A DNA stretch of 64,000 nucleotides from positions 1-64,000 of the forward strand of contig JAJDUF010000012.1 of NCBI GenBank assembly GCA_022826725.1. The letters are read 5' to 3'. Position numbers and translations under genes: made by a program. This document shows, in pieces, positions 17,092 through 25,519 of the stretch. Position 1 is the stretch's first letter; each line of letters begins with the position of its first letter. This DNA comes from Chloroflexota bacterium. GTDB taxonomy: Bacteria; Chloroflexota; UBA11872; UBA12225; JAJDUF01. The notes beneath the pieces are model-generated. The model was not told the origin of the DNA. It searched no databases and worked only from the letters and a program-made list of their open reading frames with translations.

Positions 17092-18021
17092 ATGCCTGAG
17101 CTTCCTGAAGTAGAGACAACACGCCGCGACCTGGTGCCGCAGCTTGTCGGGCGCCGGATCGTCGGTCTGGAGTTGCGGTGGCCACGGACGCTGGACCGGC
17201 CGCCGAGCCGTGCGGCGGCCGAGGCGCTGCTGGTGGATCAGCGCATTACCGGGCTGCGGCGGCGGGGGAAGTACCTGCTCATTGACCTAGCGAGCGGCGC
17301 TATCCTGGTCATTCATCTGCGGATGTCGGGGCGTTTGGGGGTGGTGGTGGCGGAGAGCCAGGAGCCGGTGCATCTGCGCGCTGCACTGCTGCTGGATGAT
17401 GGGATGGCGCTGCGGTTCGTGGACATGCGGAAGTTCGGTCGACTCTACGTGCTGACCGGCGCCAGCGAGCTGGACGACCTGCTGGTGAACGTCGGGCCGG
17501 AGCCGCTGGAGGACGAGCTGACGCTGGCTGCGTTTCGTGAGCGCCTGGCGCAGCGGCGCACACGCCTCAAGGCGCTGCTGCTGGACCAGCGGTTTCTCGC
17601 CGGCCTGGGCAACATTTACGTGGACGAGGCGCTGTTTCGGGCCGGTCTGCATCCGCTGCGGAGCGCGGCCGAGCTGACGGCGCGGGAGACAGCACGGCTG
17701 TACGAGGCGTGCCGCATGGCGCTGACGGTAGCGATCAACAACGGGGGCACGACGTTTCGCTCCTACCGCGACGGGTGGGGGCGGCGGGGCCGCCACCGGG
17801 AATTGCTGCTGGTCTATGATCGGCAGGACCAGCCGTGCTACGTGTGTGGCGGCGAGATCGAGAAGCTCAGGGTCGCAGGACGGGGCACACACCTCTGCCC
17901 GGTCTGTCAGCCGCTCGATCCGCTGGCACCGGCGACGGTGGCAGTACGCACGCGGCGCGTGGCCGAGCTTGATGCGCCGTATCTGGCCTCACCCTCTGAC
18001 GGGTCAAAGCCACACGGATAG
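17092..18021 (+). CDS. mutM: Formamidopyrimidine-DNA glycosylase (Fpg/MutM)
   Basis: A 309-residue base-excision repair enzyme removing 8-oxoguanine. The catalytic N-terminus is (M)PELPEVET with Pro as nucleophile. Next come the lysine of RRRGKYLL, the helix-two-turn-helix region QRFLAGLGNIYVDEALF, and a C-terminal zinc finger CYVCGGEI...HLCPVCQ (about residues 247-273). The usual protein ends soon after the finger; here about 35 extra residues follow. The last seven (DGSKPHG) and the stop are encoded by a 55-bp-family palindromic element. It is downstream of polA on the same strand. Confidence 0.95.
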   Translation: MPELPEVETTRRDLVPQLVGRRIVGLELRWPRTLDRPPSRAAAEALLVDQRITGLRRRGKYLLIDLASGAILVIHLRMSGRLGVVVAESQEPVHLRAALLLDDGMALRFVDMRKFGRLYVLTGASELDDLLVNVGPEPLEDELTLAAFRERLAQRRTRLKALLLDQRFLAGLGNIYVDEALFRAGLHPLRSAAELTARETARLYEACRMALTVAINNGGTTFRSYRDGWGRRGRHRELLLVYDRQDQPCYVCGGEIEKLRVAGRGTHLCPVCQPLDPLAPATVAVRTRRVAELDAPYLASPSDGSKPHG

Positions 18022-18030
18022 GGCCAGGTG
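17997..18030 (+). repeat. Family C palindromic element, 5' half
   Basis: TGACGGGTCAAAGCCACAC is the left arm, followed by loop GGATAGGGCCAGGTG. The right arm is missing and a family B repeat follows. The mutM stop codon TAG lies in the loop. Confidence 0.7.
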
Positions 18031-18032
18031 AT

Positions 18033-18078
18033 GGACCTCACCCCCCGGCCCCCGCTCCACCATGTGGAGAGGGGGGTG
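18033..18078 (+). repeat. Family B hairpin repeat
   Basis: Reads gacctcaccccccggccccc then gctccaccatgtggagaggg. It directly follows the family C half element. Confidence 0.7.
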
Positions 18079-18136
18079 TGGCAGCGGTAGGAGCCGGCGC
18101 TGTCATTGCGGTGCCAGTGGCAACCCAGTAGGGGAA

Positions 18137-18173
18137 CCTGGACTGCGGCTTCCGCCACGGTGACGAGGCGGGA
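18137..18173 (+). repeat. Family D short repeat
   Basis: Reads acctggactgcggcttccgc then cacggtgacgaggcggga. Confidence 0.45.
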
Positions 18174-18233
18174 ATGCCGAGCGGCGGACTCTCCCTGTCA
18201 ATATTGCCTACTGCTATAGCTCGGATAGGCTTT

Positions 18234-18251
18234 CTTCGGTATTTGCCGAAG
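18234..18251 (-). other. Hairpin directly after the small membrane gene
   Basis: CTTCGG and CCGAAG form a perfect 6-bp stem around TATTTG, touching the stop codon of the 55-codon gene. There is no T-run, so it is not a clear intrinsic terminator. Confidence 0.45.
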
Positions 18252-18419
18252 CTAAGAGCCTGAGCAGCTACGGATTATCGTCCAGACGATCGCAAGACCA
18301 ATCACGATCAGAATAACATTGGTAAGCAACATACTAAGCTTCCACAGACAGCAGCCTGCCTCACCAATTGTGTCCATTGTGTCATCTATGGCTTCGATAT
18401 CTTTCCGATTCGGGATCAT
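18252..18419 (-). CDS. Small single-pass membrane protein, 55 residues, unknown
   Basis: The frame encodes 55 residues beginning MIPNRKDIEAIDDTMD. After a Cys-Cys pair (residues 23-24) comes one long hydrophobic helix (about residues 28-48, with NVILIVIGLAIVWTII), and the protein ends RSCSGS. ATG 18419 has GAAGG seven bases upstream. Base composition is noticeably AT-richer than neighbours, as in the adjacent 153-residue gene, suggesting transfer. A different upstream frame ends in TGA overlapping this ATG. Function is unknown. The short acidic head plus one helix would suit a membrane anchor or regulatory peptide, but that is a guess. Confidence 0.6.
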   Translation of the reverse strand: MIPNRKDIEAIDDTMDTIGEAGCCLWKLSMLLTNVILIVIGLAIVWTIIRSCSGS

Positions 18420-18521
18420 GCTAAACCTTCTTCCACCCCGGAAATCTTGATTCCGACACTCTCGCTGCGGCGGGAAGGCGTGGGTTCCAACATGATCGGT
18501 CTTGACGGGCGGCGGCTCGCT

Positions 18522-18983
18522 TCAGCCGGACTGAGGGTTTTGGGCCCAGTGCAGGCTATGGAAGTACGGATTTTGGCCATCGAAAACACAACCTCGCTGA
18601 TCGACCCGACCGTAGGCCGGAGGTAGTCGCTGCAAGTCCTCGACGTTCCCCTGCTTAGGCCCCTTGGCAAGAGGGTTCTTGAATTCGCCATCCGAGGCTA
18701 GGAACCAGCCACGTCCGTCCCGTCCATCGGATACGAGTCGGGTTATTCCATGCCTATTCATGAGTTCGATAAGAAGAGGAACATGGTGGCCCCTAAACTC
18801 TGATGGTAACTCCGCGGAAAACCTTTGCAGGAATTCTCGCATGTCCATTATGACGGTGACGTCGCGCTCCTTCTCGGCGAGCAGTTTCTTGAGGCAGGAT
18901 AGCGCCTCGGTGAGGATTCGGATCCCCTCTTCCAATTGGGCGATGTTGGTACGTAGGGTGTCTTGGTCCATGGATATCACCAT
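18522..18983 (-). CDS. Hypothetical protein with N-terminal coiled coil, 153 residues
   Basis: Not recognised. Residues 8-35 form a likely coiled coil (IAQLEEGIRILTEALSCLKK). Next come RDVTVIMDMREFLQRFSAELP and a compact region with HGITRLVSDGRDGRGWFLASDG, then a basic, Pro/Gln-rich tail. ATG 18983 is preceded by AGAAGAG; ATG 18971 is the alternative. The stretch is AT-richer than the chromosome around it and lies next to the 55-residue membrane protein on the same strand. The two may form a small transferred module. Confidence 0.65.
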   Translation of the reverse strand: MVISMDQDTLRTNIAQLEEGIRILTEALSCLKKLLAEKERDVTVIMDMREFLQRFSAELPSEFRGHHVPLLIELMNRHGITRLVSDGRDGRGWFLASDGEFKNPLAKGPKQGNVEDLQRLPPAYGRVDQRGCVFDGQNPYFHSLHWAQNPQSG

Positions 18984-19325
18984 CGCTCTTCTGGGCAGTG
19001 GCTCAATTTGAAACCCGGTGTTGGTCGGGGTCACGTGGGCCTGGTGCGCTCGGTGCCGCTGCTCCCTGCTACCCCAGCCATACTCGGTCGGCGGGCACCA
19101 ATGCTCGTCCCCCGGAGCAGGTAATTCAGACGGAAACGGCCCTACCATAATCTATACGTTTACCAAAGCGCAAAATAGGAGGTGCTGCGGGCTGGCAGTG
19201 AGCACCGGCAGCGGGAGCGTGGACCGGTGGATCGGCAGGGGCAAGCCAGCGCTGCACGGTCAGCCCATCAGCCGCGTAGCGGACCACGGCGTAGGGCTGC
19301 CCCGGTGCGCGGCTGACGGGCTGCC

Positions 19326-19362
19326 GCGGCTGCACTGCGGCGGCAGCCGCAATGACGAGGCG
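19326..19362 (+). repeat. Family D short repeat
   Basis: Reads gcggctgcactgcggcggca then gccgcaatgacgaggcg. The 18984-19468 gap otherwise holds a family A element and no convincing gene. Confidence 0.5.
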
Positions 19363-19393
19363 GGAGTGATGGGTGGGGGAGAGTGCATGGTTG

Positions 19394-19457
19394 CCCCCCT
19401 ATGGTCCCCCCGCTGCGGCGGGGGGACGTGGATTCCCGCGTGCGCGGGAATGACGGG
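19394..19457 (+). repeat. Family A composite hairpin repeat, variant A1
   Basis: GTCCCCCCGC/GCGGGGGGAC, then gtggattcccgcgtgcgcgg gaatgacgg. This is the best-preserved two-hairpin copy in the window. Confidence 0.78.
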
Positions 19458-19468
19458 GAGCGAGGTGG

Positions 19469-20116
19469 CTAGAGCAGGGAGAGCTGTTCGGGGGGCGGCG
19501 TGGGGTCTATAGTTGGCGGCGGTTCGTCCGGCTGCTCGTGGACCAGCTGGCGGGCGGCGCGGACGACATCGGGGATTTTGGCGAAATCGGCTTCGATCTC
19601 GCGCCGTAAGGAGCCGCGGTGGAGGGCGGCGGCGGGGTGGTACATCGGCATGACGGTGCGGTTACCGACCCGGCGCGGCTGGCCGTGAATGCGGCTGATG
19701 CGCTGGCCGGGGATGAACTTATTGAGCGAGTAGCGCCCTAGCGTCACGATCACCAAGGGGTCTATGGCGGCGATCTGGCGGTCGAGGTAGTCGTTGCAGG
19801 CGCTGACCTCGCTGGCTTCGGGATCGCGGTTGTCGGGTGGGCGGCATTTGATGACGTTGGCGATGAAGACTTGCCGCCGGCTCACGCCGATGGAGCGGAG
19901 CAGGCTTTCGAGAAACTGACCGGCGGCGCCGACAAACGGCCGGCCTTGCTGGTCTTCGTGGAAGCCGGGGGCTTCGCCGATGAATAGCAGGGGGCTGTTG
20001 GGGTTGCCCTCGCCGGGAACGGTGTGCGTGCGGCCCTGGTGCAGCGGGCATTTTTCGCACGCGGCAACCTCTGCGTTGATGGCTTCAAGCTGCTCGACTT
20101 TCTCTTCCTTCGTCAT
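19469..20116 (-). CDS. Type 4 uracil-DNA glycosylase (UDGa, iron-sulfur)
   Basis: A 215-residue family 4 uracil-DNA glycosylase that removes uracil from DNA. It shows motif [17 protein letters not shown] (about residues 47-63), the catalytic segment [10 protein letters not shown] near residue 159, and the cysteines of a 4Fe-4S cluster (CEKC near residue 20, CRPP, and a further Cys in VSACNDY). The start is ATG 20116 because AGGTAGG precedes it; the frame opens at 20140. Family members are common in thermophiles and high-GC bacteria. The C-terminal tail is Pro-rich ([13 protein letters not shown]). Confidence 0.93.
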   Translation of the reverse strand: MTKEEKVEQLEAINAEVAACEKCPLHQGRTHTVPGEGNPNSPLLFIGEAPGFHEDQQGRPFVGAAGQFLESLLRSIGVSRRQVFIANVIKCRPPDNRDPEASEVSACNDYLDRQIAAIDPLVIVTLGRYSLNKFIPGQRISRIHGQPRRVGNRTVMPMYHPAAALHRGSLRREIEADFAKIPDVVRAARQLVHEQPDEPPPTIDPTPPPEQLSLL

Positions 20117-20230
20117 GCGCCTACCTCTGCGCGCCCTCACTCGGAGGGTTCACCAGTAGAACGCAGACGGGCTGGCGGGCGCCTCACTGTGCCAGTGCCA
20201 GTAGCCAGTGGTCAGTGGTTAGGGGATGGG

Positions 20231-20271
20231 CGGACCTACCCCCTGGCCCCCTCCCTGAAGGGAAGGGGAAT
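20231..20271 (+). repeat. Family B hairpin repeat
   Basis: Reads ggacctaccccctggccccc then tccctgaagggaaggggaa. It lies in the 20117-21207 gap, which holds only repeats and no supported gene. Confidence 0.65.
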
Positions 20272-20402
20272 GGTGGGCGCGGGGGGGCGCGCGGGGGTGG
20301 TGGCGTAGGGGGAAGCCCGTGTCCGCGGTGGAGCAAGACCGCGGTGGGGGCGGAACCTGGATGGCAGGATGCACTTGATGGGTGGTGGGGTGGGCGGGTA
20401 GT

Positions 20403-20452
20403 GGTTTGGACCTAACCCCCGGCCCCTTCCCTGGCAGGGAAGGGGAGTCCAC
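20403..20452 (+). repeat. Family B hairpin repeat
   Basis: Reads ggtttggacctaacccccgg then ccccttccctggcagggaag gggag. It is nearly identical to the copy at 3247. Confidence 0.72.
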
Positions 20453-20636
20453 GCTGCGACGGACAGAAGGCCGGGGACGGGATTGCGCGTACCTGGTAGC
20501 ACGGCGGTACGCGGTGCGGGCGGTGTCTTGGTGGGCGTGCGGGTTGGTCAGGGTGTTGGGAGTGGCAGGGACGCGGGGCAAGATTGCCTGGCGCAGCCGG
20601 CGCGGGCCGGCCGGCGAGGATGCGGTGGCGATAGGG

Positions 20637-20939
20637 GCGGCACTCAGACAGTGGTGACCCAGCGCCCTCGTCGTAATGGCGAGGGGCGCGTCAACACCCG
20701 GTGCCCTTGGCGCGGCACTCAGACGGTCATGATCCGGCACCCCTGCCGCAGTGGCGAGGGGGCGGCCATGACCCGGTGCCTGCTGGGCGGCACTCTGACA
20801 GTACTGACCCGGCGCCCGTGCTGAAGTAGCTCGGGGTATGTCAGCACCCGGTGCCGTAGAAGCGGCACTCAGGCGGCCATGCCGCGCCGCGCCGGATGAC
20901 GCGGCGTGGGGTCGCTCATGACCCGGTGCCCTCGGCTGG
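20637..20939. repeat. Tandem repeat array, 75-bp period, four imperfect copies
   Basis: Units start with GCGGCACTCAGAC at 20637, 20712, 20787 and 20862, each exactly 75 bp apart. Each unit holds two half-repeats of about 37 bp, ending CCGGCGCC and CCGGTGCC after TGACCC. The period is a multiple of three, and minus-strand frame 20219-21025 reads through it as 25-residue repeats (APGHxRP...RLSAA). Whether it is coding is unclear. Confidence 0.8.
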
Positions 20940-21085
20940 GTGGCATTGCCACCGTCGTAAGTTGACACGATGGTATGTGTACTTTCCTGCCGGGCGGTGC
21001 CCGGTGCTCCAGGATGATCTTGCATCTGCCACGTCCCAACGCCAAGCCATATTGGGGGGAGGTGGGGGAAGACAACGGCCGCATC

Positions 21086-21114
21086 AGTGGTCAGTGGTCA
21101 GTGGCTAGTGGTCA
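21086..21114 (+). repeat. Family E (CAGTGGT) short tandem repeat
   Basis: The run cagtggtcagtggtcagtgg continues ctagtggtc, about three and a half 8-base units, next to a family A half element. Confidence 0.55.
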
Positions 21115-21152
21115 GCGGGGGGACGTGGATTCCCGCGAAAGCGGGAATGACG
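21115..21152 (+). repeat. Family A half element
   Basis: Reads gcggggggacgtggattccc then gcgaaagcgggaatgacg: the right arm of hairpin 1 plus hairpin 2. Confidence 0.65.
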
Positions 21153-21207
21153 ACATCGCACCAGTCTCCGCGCGTGGGAAGGGCGGGGGTGAGGCGGGAT
21201 GGGAGTG

Positions 21208-22116
21208 CTAGTCTTCGTCGAGGGCGTACTCGTCGAGGAGGGTCTTGAGGGAGGCTTGGGCGTCGGGTGGTAGCTCGATGAGCGGGAGGCGGAGACCGCC
21301 GACGTTGAAGCCGGACAGGTTGAGGGCGGACTTGATCGAGGACGGGGACGCGACCGGCGACACGGGCGGGAAGAGCGCCTTGGCGAGGGGCAGCAGGTGG
21401 TGGTGGAGGCGGGCGCCCTCGGCGGTGTCGCCGTTGGCCGTGGCCTCGATCATCTGCTTGATGAGGCGGCCGGTGACGTGGCTGGCGACGGACACGACGC
21501 CGTAGCCGCCGAGGCACATGATGCCGAAGGTGTCCTGGTCGTTGCCGCTCCACACGCGGAAGTCGCCGGGCGTGCCGCTGATGATGCTGGAGATCTGCTC
21601 GTAGTCGCCGGAGGCTTCTTTCACGCCGACGATGTTGGGCACCTCGGAGAGGCGCACGACGGTGTCGGCTTCCATGTTGCGGACGGTGCGCGTGGGGACG
21701 TTGTAGAGGATGCACGGCTGATCGGTCGACTCGGCGATGGCGCGGAAGTGCCGGTACAGCCCTTCCTGCGGCGGGTTGTTGTAGTAGGGGACGACGAGGA
21801 GGTAGCCGTCCACGTAGGCGGCCGCTTCCTCGGTCAATTCGATGCTCTCGCGAGTGTTGTAGTTGGTGGTGCCGCCGATGACTTTGGCCTGGCCGGCGAC
21901 GGCATCGCGGACGGTGCGGAAGAGCCTGATCTTCTCCTCCGTGCTGAGGGTCGGTGATTCGCCGGTAGTGCCGGAGACGACGATAGAGTCGGTGCCGTTC
22001 TTGACCAGCCGCTGTGCCAGCCGCCCGGCCTGCTGATAATCGAGCGCCTCGTCTTCGTCGAAGGGGGTCACCATCGCGGTGATGAGCCGTCCAAAGTCGT
22101 CTGCGGAACCGGTCAT
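21208..22116 (-). CDS. dapA: 4-hydroxy-tetrahydrodipicolinate synthase
   Basis: A 302-residue (beta/alpha)8 aldolase making 4-hydroxy-tetrahydrodipicolinate from pyruvate and aspartate semialdehyde on the lysine/diaminopimelate path. Visible motifs are VVSGTTGESPTLS near residue 45, the catalytic Tyr in ILYNVPTRT near residue 137, and the Schiff-base Lys in VGVKEASGD near residue 165. AGGAGGT precedes ATG 22116. It lies downstream of dapB, the next enzyme in the path, with a family B repeat in the 106-bp gap. Confidence 0.95.
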   Translation of the reverse strand: MTGSADDFGRLITAMVTPFDEDEALDYQQAGRLAQRLVKNGTDSIVVSGTTGESPTLSTEEKIRLFRTVRDAVAGQAKVIGGTTNYNTRESIELTEEAAAYVDGYLLVVPYYNNPPQEGLYRHFRAIAESTDQPCILYNVPTRTVRNMEADTVVRLSEVPNIVGVKEASGDYEQISSIISGTPGDFRVWSGNDQDTFGIMCLGGYGVVSVASHVTGRLIKQMIEATANGDTAEGARLHHHLLPLAKALFPPVSPVASPSSIKSALNLSGFNVGGLRLPLIELPPDAQASLKTLLDEYALDED

Positions 22117-22132
22117 GATCGCTACCTCCTGT

Positions 22133-22179
22133 GGGACCTAGCCCCCGGCCCTTTAACCCCCACCCTAGGGGGAGGGGAG
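22133..22179 (+). repeat. Family B hairpin repeat, variant
   Basis: Reads gggacctagcccccggccct then ttaacccccaccctaggggg agggg. It lies between dapB and dapA. Confidence 0.6.
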
Positions 22180-22222
22180 GCGGGCTGAAGATGGTCGGGG
22201 GCCGCGCTGTGCTGCTATTACG

Positions 22223-23023
22223 CTACTCCAGACCGAGTACCTTGTCCAATCCTACGGTTACGCCGGTGCTGGTGAGCACGTAGCGGAGGGAGATGAGGGC
22301 GCCGGGGAGGAAGGATTCGCGGCTGGTGGAGTCGTGCCGCAAGGTCAGCGTCTGGCCGAGGCCGCCAAAGATCACCTCTTGGTGGGCCACGAACCCGGGT
22401 AGGCGGACGCTGTGAATGCCGACGCCGCCCTGCTGGCCGGCCCGCACGTCGTCGAGCGTGAACTTGGCCGTCTCGGCACGCTCGAAGTCTCGGCCGCGCC
22501 ACTCAACCATCTCGCGGGCGATATGGAGTGACGTACCTGAGGGAGCATCGGCTTTTTTCTCGTGGTGTAGCTCGATGATCTCGGCCCAGTCGAAGTGCTG
22601 GGCGGCGACGCGGGCGAGGTGGAGGAGCACGGCGGCGCCGAGGGCGAAGTTGGGCACGATGGCGGCGCCCAGCCCACGTTCCGCGCAGAGCTGCTCGATA
22701 GTCTCGATAGCTGCGGCAGACAGTCCGGTCGTGGCGATGACCGGGGGAATGCCGTGGGTGAGGGCGATACGGGCGTTCTCGGCGGCCGCTTCGGCCGTGG
22801 TCGCGTCGAGCAGCACGTGGGCCTGGGTTTCGGTGAGCAGCGGGGCGAGGTCGGCCGCGAGAGGCACGCTGCGGCCGGAGGGTAGGGTGATGGTGGGGGA
22901 ATCAACGCTGCGCCGGGTCACGCCGACGACCGTAAAGCCGGGGTCCTTTTCGATACCGGCGGCCAACTCGCGTCCCAAGTGACCGTAGCCAGCCAATACG
23001 ACACGGATCGGGTCTGCTGCCAT
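22223..23023 (-). CDS. dapB: 4-hydroxy-tetrahydrodipicolinate reductase
   Basis: A 266-residue NAD(P)H-dependent reductase, the step after DapA. The N-terminal Rossmann motif VVLAGYGHLGREL lies at residues 8-20. The catalytic region ELHHEKKADAPSGTS (about residues 152-166) holds the His-His and Lys of the family signature. ATG 23023 has GGGAAGG seven bases upstream. Gene order dapB-dapA suggests one transcript. Confidence 0.95.
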   Translation of the reverse strand: MAADPIRVVLAGYGHLGRELAAGIEKDPGFTVVGVTRRSVDSPTITLPSGRSVPLAADLAPLLTETQAHVLLDATTAEAAAENARIALTHGIPPVIATTGLSAAAIETIEQLCAERGLGAAIVPNFALGAAVLLHLARVAAQHFDWAEIIELHHEKKADAPSGTSLHIAREMVEWRGRDFERAETAKFTLDDVRAGQQGGVGIHSVRLPGFVAHQEVIFGGLGQTLTLRHDSTSRESFLPGALISLRYVLTSTGVTVGLDKVLGLE

Positions 23024-23056
23024 GACTGCCTTCCCTTCGTCTTGGCTCCCTTGCCC

Positions 23057-23118
23057 CTCCCCATGGTCCCCCCGCTATGCGGGGGGACCATGGATTCCCG
23101 GGTAAGCGGGAATGGCGG
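23057..23118 (+). repeat. Family A composite hairpin repeat, variant A1
   Basis: GGTCCCCCCGC/GCGGGGGGACC, then atggattcccgggtaagcgg gaatggcgg. It lies in the short gap between pnp and dapB. Confidence 0.72.
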
Positions 23119-23134
23119 AGGCTGGGTCTGTTCG

Positions 23135-25396
23135 CTAACGGCGGCGGCGCACGCCGGTAGGCCGTGAGGGCTGGTCGCCGCCGAGGCGGCGACCGCCGTA
23201 GGACGTGGCCGGGGTGGCGCCGCCGCGGGGCCGCGGCCGGCCCGGCCCGCCCGATGGGCCTTGGCGCGCGCGCTGCATCTTGCGGCGCATCACGTCCTGC
23301 GGGGTGCCGCCCTCGACGACGGCGCGGCGGGAGAGGTTCACGCGGCCCTGCGAGTCGATCTCGCTGACCATGACCATGACCTCGTCGCCGATTTCTACCA
23401 CTTCTTCGGCCCGGCTGACCGGGTGCTCGGCCAGTTCTTCCAGCGGGATCAGGCCGTCGGTGCCCATGGGCAACTCAGCGAAGGCGCCGAAGTTCATCAG
23501 GCGCACGACCTTGCTCAGGTAAATGGTGCCGACCTCGACCTCTGCCGTCATATCGCGGATCAGCGTCTCGGCCTGTTCGGCGCCCTCGGCGGAGGGCGAG
23601 AGGATGCTGATGAGTCCCTTGTCGTCAATGTTGATGTCGGCGCCGGTCTGTGCTTCGAGGCCGCGGATGGTCTTGCCGCCGGGTCCGATGACCGCACCGA
23701 TCTTCTCGGGGTTGATGGAGACGGTAATCATCCGCGGGGCATACGAACTGAGCTTCGACCTTGGCTCCGGCAAGGCTTCCTGCATCTTGTCCAGGATGAA
23801 CAGGCGCCCTTCCCGTGCTTGCTCCAGCGCTTCGCGCATGATCTCGGTCGTAATGCCGGTGACCTTGATGTCCATTTGGAGGGCGGTGATGCCATCGGTG
23901 GTGCCGGCGACCTTGAAGTCCATGTCGCCGAGGAAATCCTCCATGCCCTGAATGTCGGAGAGCACCTTGTATTGGCCGTCGTCGCCAAGCACGAGGCCCA
24001 TGGCGACGCCGGCGACCGGCTGCTTGAGCGGCACGCCGGCGTCCAGGAGGGACAGCGAGCTGCCGCAGACGGAGGCCATCGAGGTCGAGCCGTTGGAGGA
24101 GAGGATTTCCGAGACGACGCGGATGGTGTAGCCGAACTCCTCCTCGGAGGGCAGCATGGGGAGGATCGCTCGCTCGGCCAAGCGGCCGTGGCCGATGTCG
24201 CGACGGCTCGGACCGCGCAGGAAGCGGGCTTCACCGGTGGAGAACGGTGGGAAGAAGTAGTGGTGCATGTACCGCTTGATCTCGTCTTCCCAGGCCAGTC
24301 CGTCGAGGCGCTGCGCGTCGCCGGGTGAGCCGAGCGTGACGACGGAGAGCGCCTGGGTTTGACCACGAGTGAAGACCGCCGAGCCGTGTGTGCGTGGGAG
24401 GATGCCGGCCTCGATGGAGATGGGTCGAATTGTGCGGGAATCGCGCCCGTCCGGGCGCACGTCCTGCTCGATGATCTGGGCGCGTACCGCTTGCTTGATG
24501 TGCTGTTCGACGCAACTCACGACCTGATCGGCGGGATGCTGCGGTTCGAGCTTGCCGACGATCTCTTGTGATAGTTGATCCAGCCCCTCTTCGCGGGTGG
24601 CCTTGTCCTTTTGGTTAAGGACGGCCGCCAGGCGATCCTGAAGCTCCGTCTCGACCGCCTCGCGGGCCTCGGGGTCAATCGTGGGTGGCTCGAACTGCTG
24701 TTTGGTCTTGCCGACCTGCTCGGCAAGCTGCTGCTGGACAGCCACAATGTCCTTGATGACCTGCTGCGCCGCTTCGAGCGCCTCCAGGATGACTGCCTCC
24801 GAGACTTCGTTGGCTCCGGCCTCGACCATCATGATGGCATCGGCCGTGCCGGCCACGACGAGGTCCAGCTTGCTCTTTTCGTCCAACTCGGTCGTGAGGG
24901 GGTTGGCGACGACCTGGCCGTCTACGTAGCCCATCCGTACCGCGGCGATGGGACCGGCAAAGGGAATATCGGAGATCATGAGCGCGGTGGAGGCGCCGAT
25001 AATACCGAGCGTATCGGGGGCGTTTTCGAGGTCGGCCGAGAGCACGTAGACGATGACCTGCACGTCGTTGCGGTAGCCCTTGGGGAAGAGCGGTCGGAGT
25101 GGGCGGTCGGTGAGGCGGCACATGAGGATGACATCATCACTCGGCCGCCCCTCGCGGCGCGGATACCCGCCCGGGATTTTGCCGGAGGCGTAGTGCCGCT
25201 GTTCGTAGTCGACCGTGAGCGGAAAGAAGTCGGTGCCTGGGCGCGGCTCTTTCGAGGCGGTGGCCGTCGCCAGGATCAGGGTGTCACCGTAACGGACGGT
25301 GACGGCGCCCCCGGCTTGTTCCGCTAGTTTGCCGGTTTCGATGGTAAGGGTACGACCGGCGACCTCACACGATACCTGTGTTGCCTGCAAAGCCAT
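23135..25396 (-). CDS. pnp: Polyribonucleotide nucleotidyltransferase (PNPase)
   Basis: A 753-residue phosphorolytic 3'-5' exoribonuclease, a core RNA-decay enzyme. Domain order: RNase PH 1 (about 1-225), an all-helical linker, RNase PH 2 (about 310-545, with DIGHGRLAERA and FKVAGTTDGITALQMDIK), KH (EKIGAVIGPGGKTIRGLE near residue 563), S1 (GTIYLSKVVRLMNFGAFAEL near residue 625), and a basic Gly/Arg-rich tail. GGGAGGTA precedes ATG 25396. It follows rpsO, the common order. The 25397-25895 gap holds leader structures. Confidence 0.97.
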   Translation of the reverse strand: MALQATQVSCEVAGRTLTIETGKLAEQAGGAVTVRYGDTLILATATASKEPRPGTDFFPLTVDYEQRHYASGKIPGGYPRREGRPSDDVILMCRLTDRPLRPLFPKGYRNDVQVIVYVLSADLENAPDTLGIIGASTALMISDIPFAGPIAAVRMGYVDGQVVANPLTTELDEKSKLDLVVAGTADAIMMVEAGANEVSEAVILEALEAAQQVIKDIVAVQQQLAEQVGKTKQQFEPPTIDPEAREAVETELQDRLAAVLNQKDKATREEGLDQLSQEIVGKLEPQHPADQVVSCVEQHIKQAVRAQIIEQDVRPDGRDSRTIRPISIEAGILPRTHGSAVFTRGQTQALSVVTLGSPGDAQRLDGLAWEDEIKRYMHHYFFPPFSTGEARFLRGPSRRDIGHGRLAERAILPMLPSEEEFGYTIRVVSEILSSNGSTSMASVCGSSLSLLDAGVPLKQPVAGVAMGLVLGDDGQYKVLSDIQGMEDFLGDMDFKVAGTTDGITALQMDIKVTGITTEIMREALEQAREGRLFILDKMQEALPEPRSKLSSYAPRMITVSINPEKIGAVIGPGGKTIRGLEAQTGADINIDDKGLISILSPSAEGAEQAETLIRDMTAEVEVGTIYLSKVVRLMNFGAFAELPMGTDGLIPLEELAEHPVSRAEEVVEIGDEVMVMVSEIDSQGRVNLSRRAVVEGGTPQDVMRRKMQRARQGPSGGPGRPRPRGGATPATSYGGRRLGGDQPSRPTGVRRRR

Positions 25397-25404
25397 AATC
25401 GAAC

Positions 25405-25418
25405 TACCTCCCTAGGTA
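25405..25418 (-). promoter_or_regulatory. Small hairpin over the pnp ribosome site
   Basis: On the minus strand TACCT-AGGG-AGGTA is a 5-bp stem that includes the AGGAGGT-like ribosome site of pnp. It could limit initiation. Confidence 0.4.
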
Positions 25419-25519
25419 GATATGTGGGTGTGGTGGCGACGCGCCGCGGCACTACCCGCCGGAAGTGGGGGTAGTGCGAGGGAGCGCGCCGGGGAGGGAG
25501 CGGTCGCAGGCGCAGATTA

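Noticed and set aside
18416..18691. A 91-codon minus-strand frame upstream of the 55-codon gene
   Set aside because: It overlaps the 153-codon gene in another frame and is Ser/Arg-rich; its stop overlap with the next ATG is probably chance.
19126..19335. A 69-codon minus-strand frame in the UDG-unknown gap
   Set aside because: Pro/Ala-rich, with no ribosome site, no domain and partial overlap with a family D repeat.
20637..20939. CRISPR array
   Set aside because: Units of 75 bp are adjacent with no unique spacers and no cas genes beside them; a tandem repeat fits.
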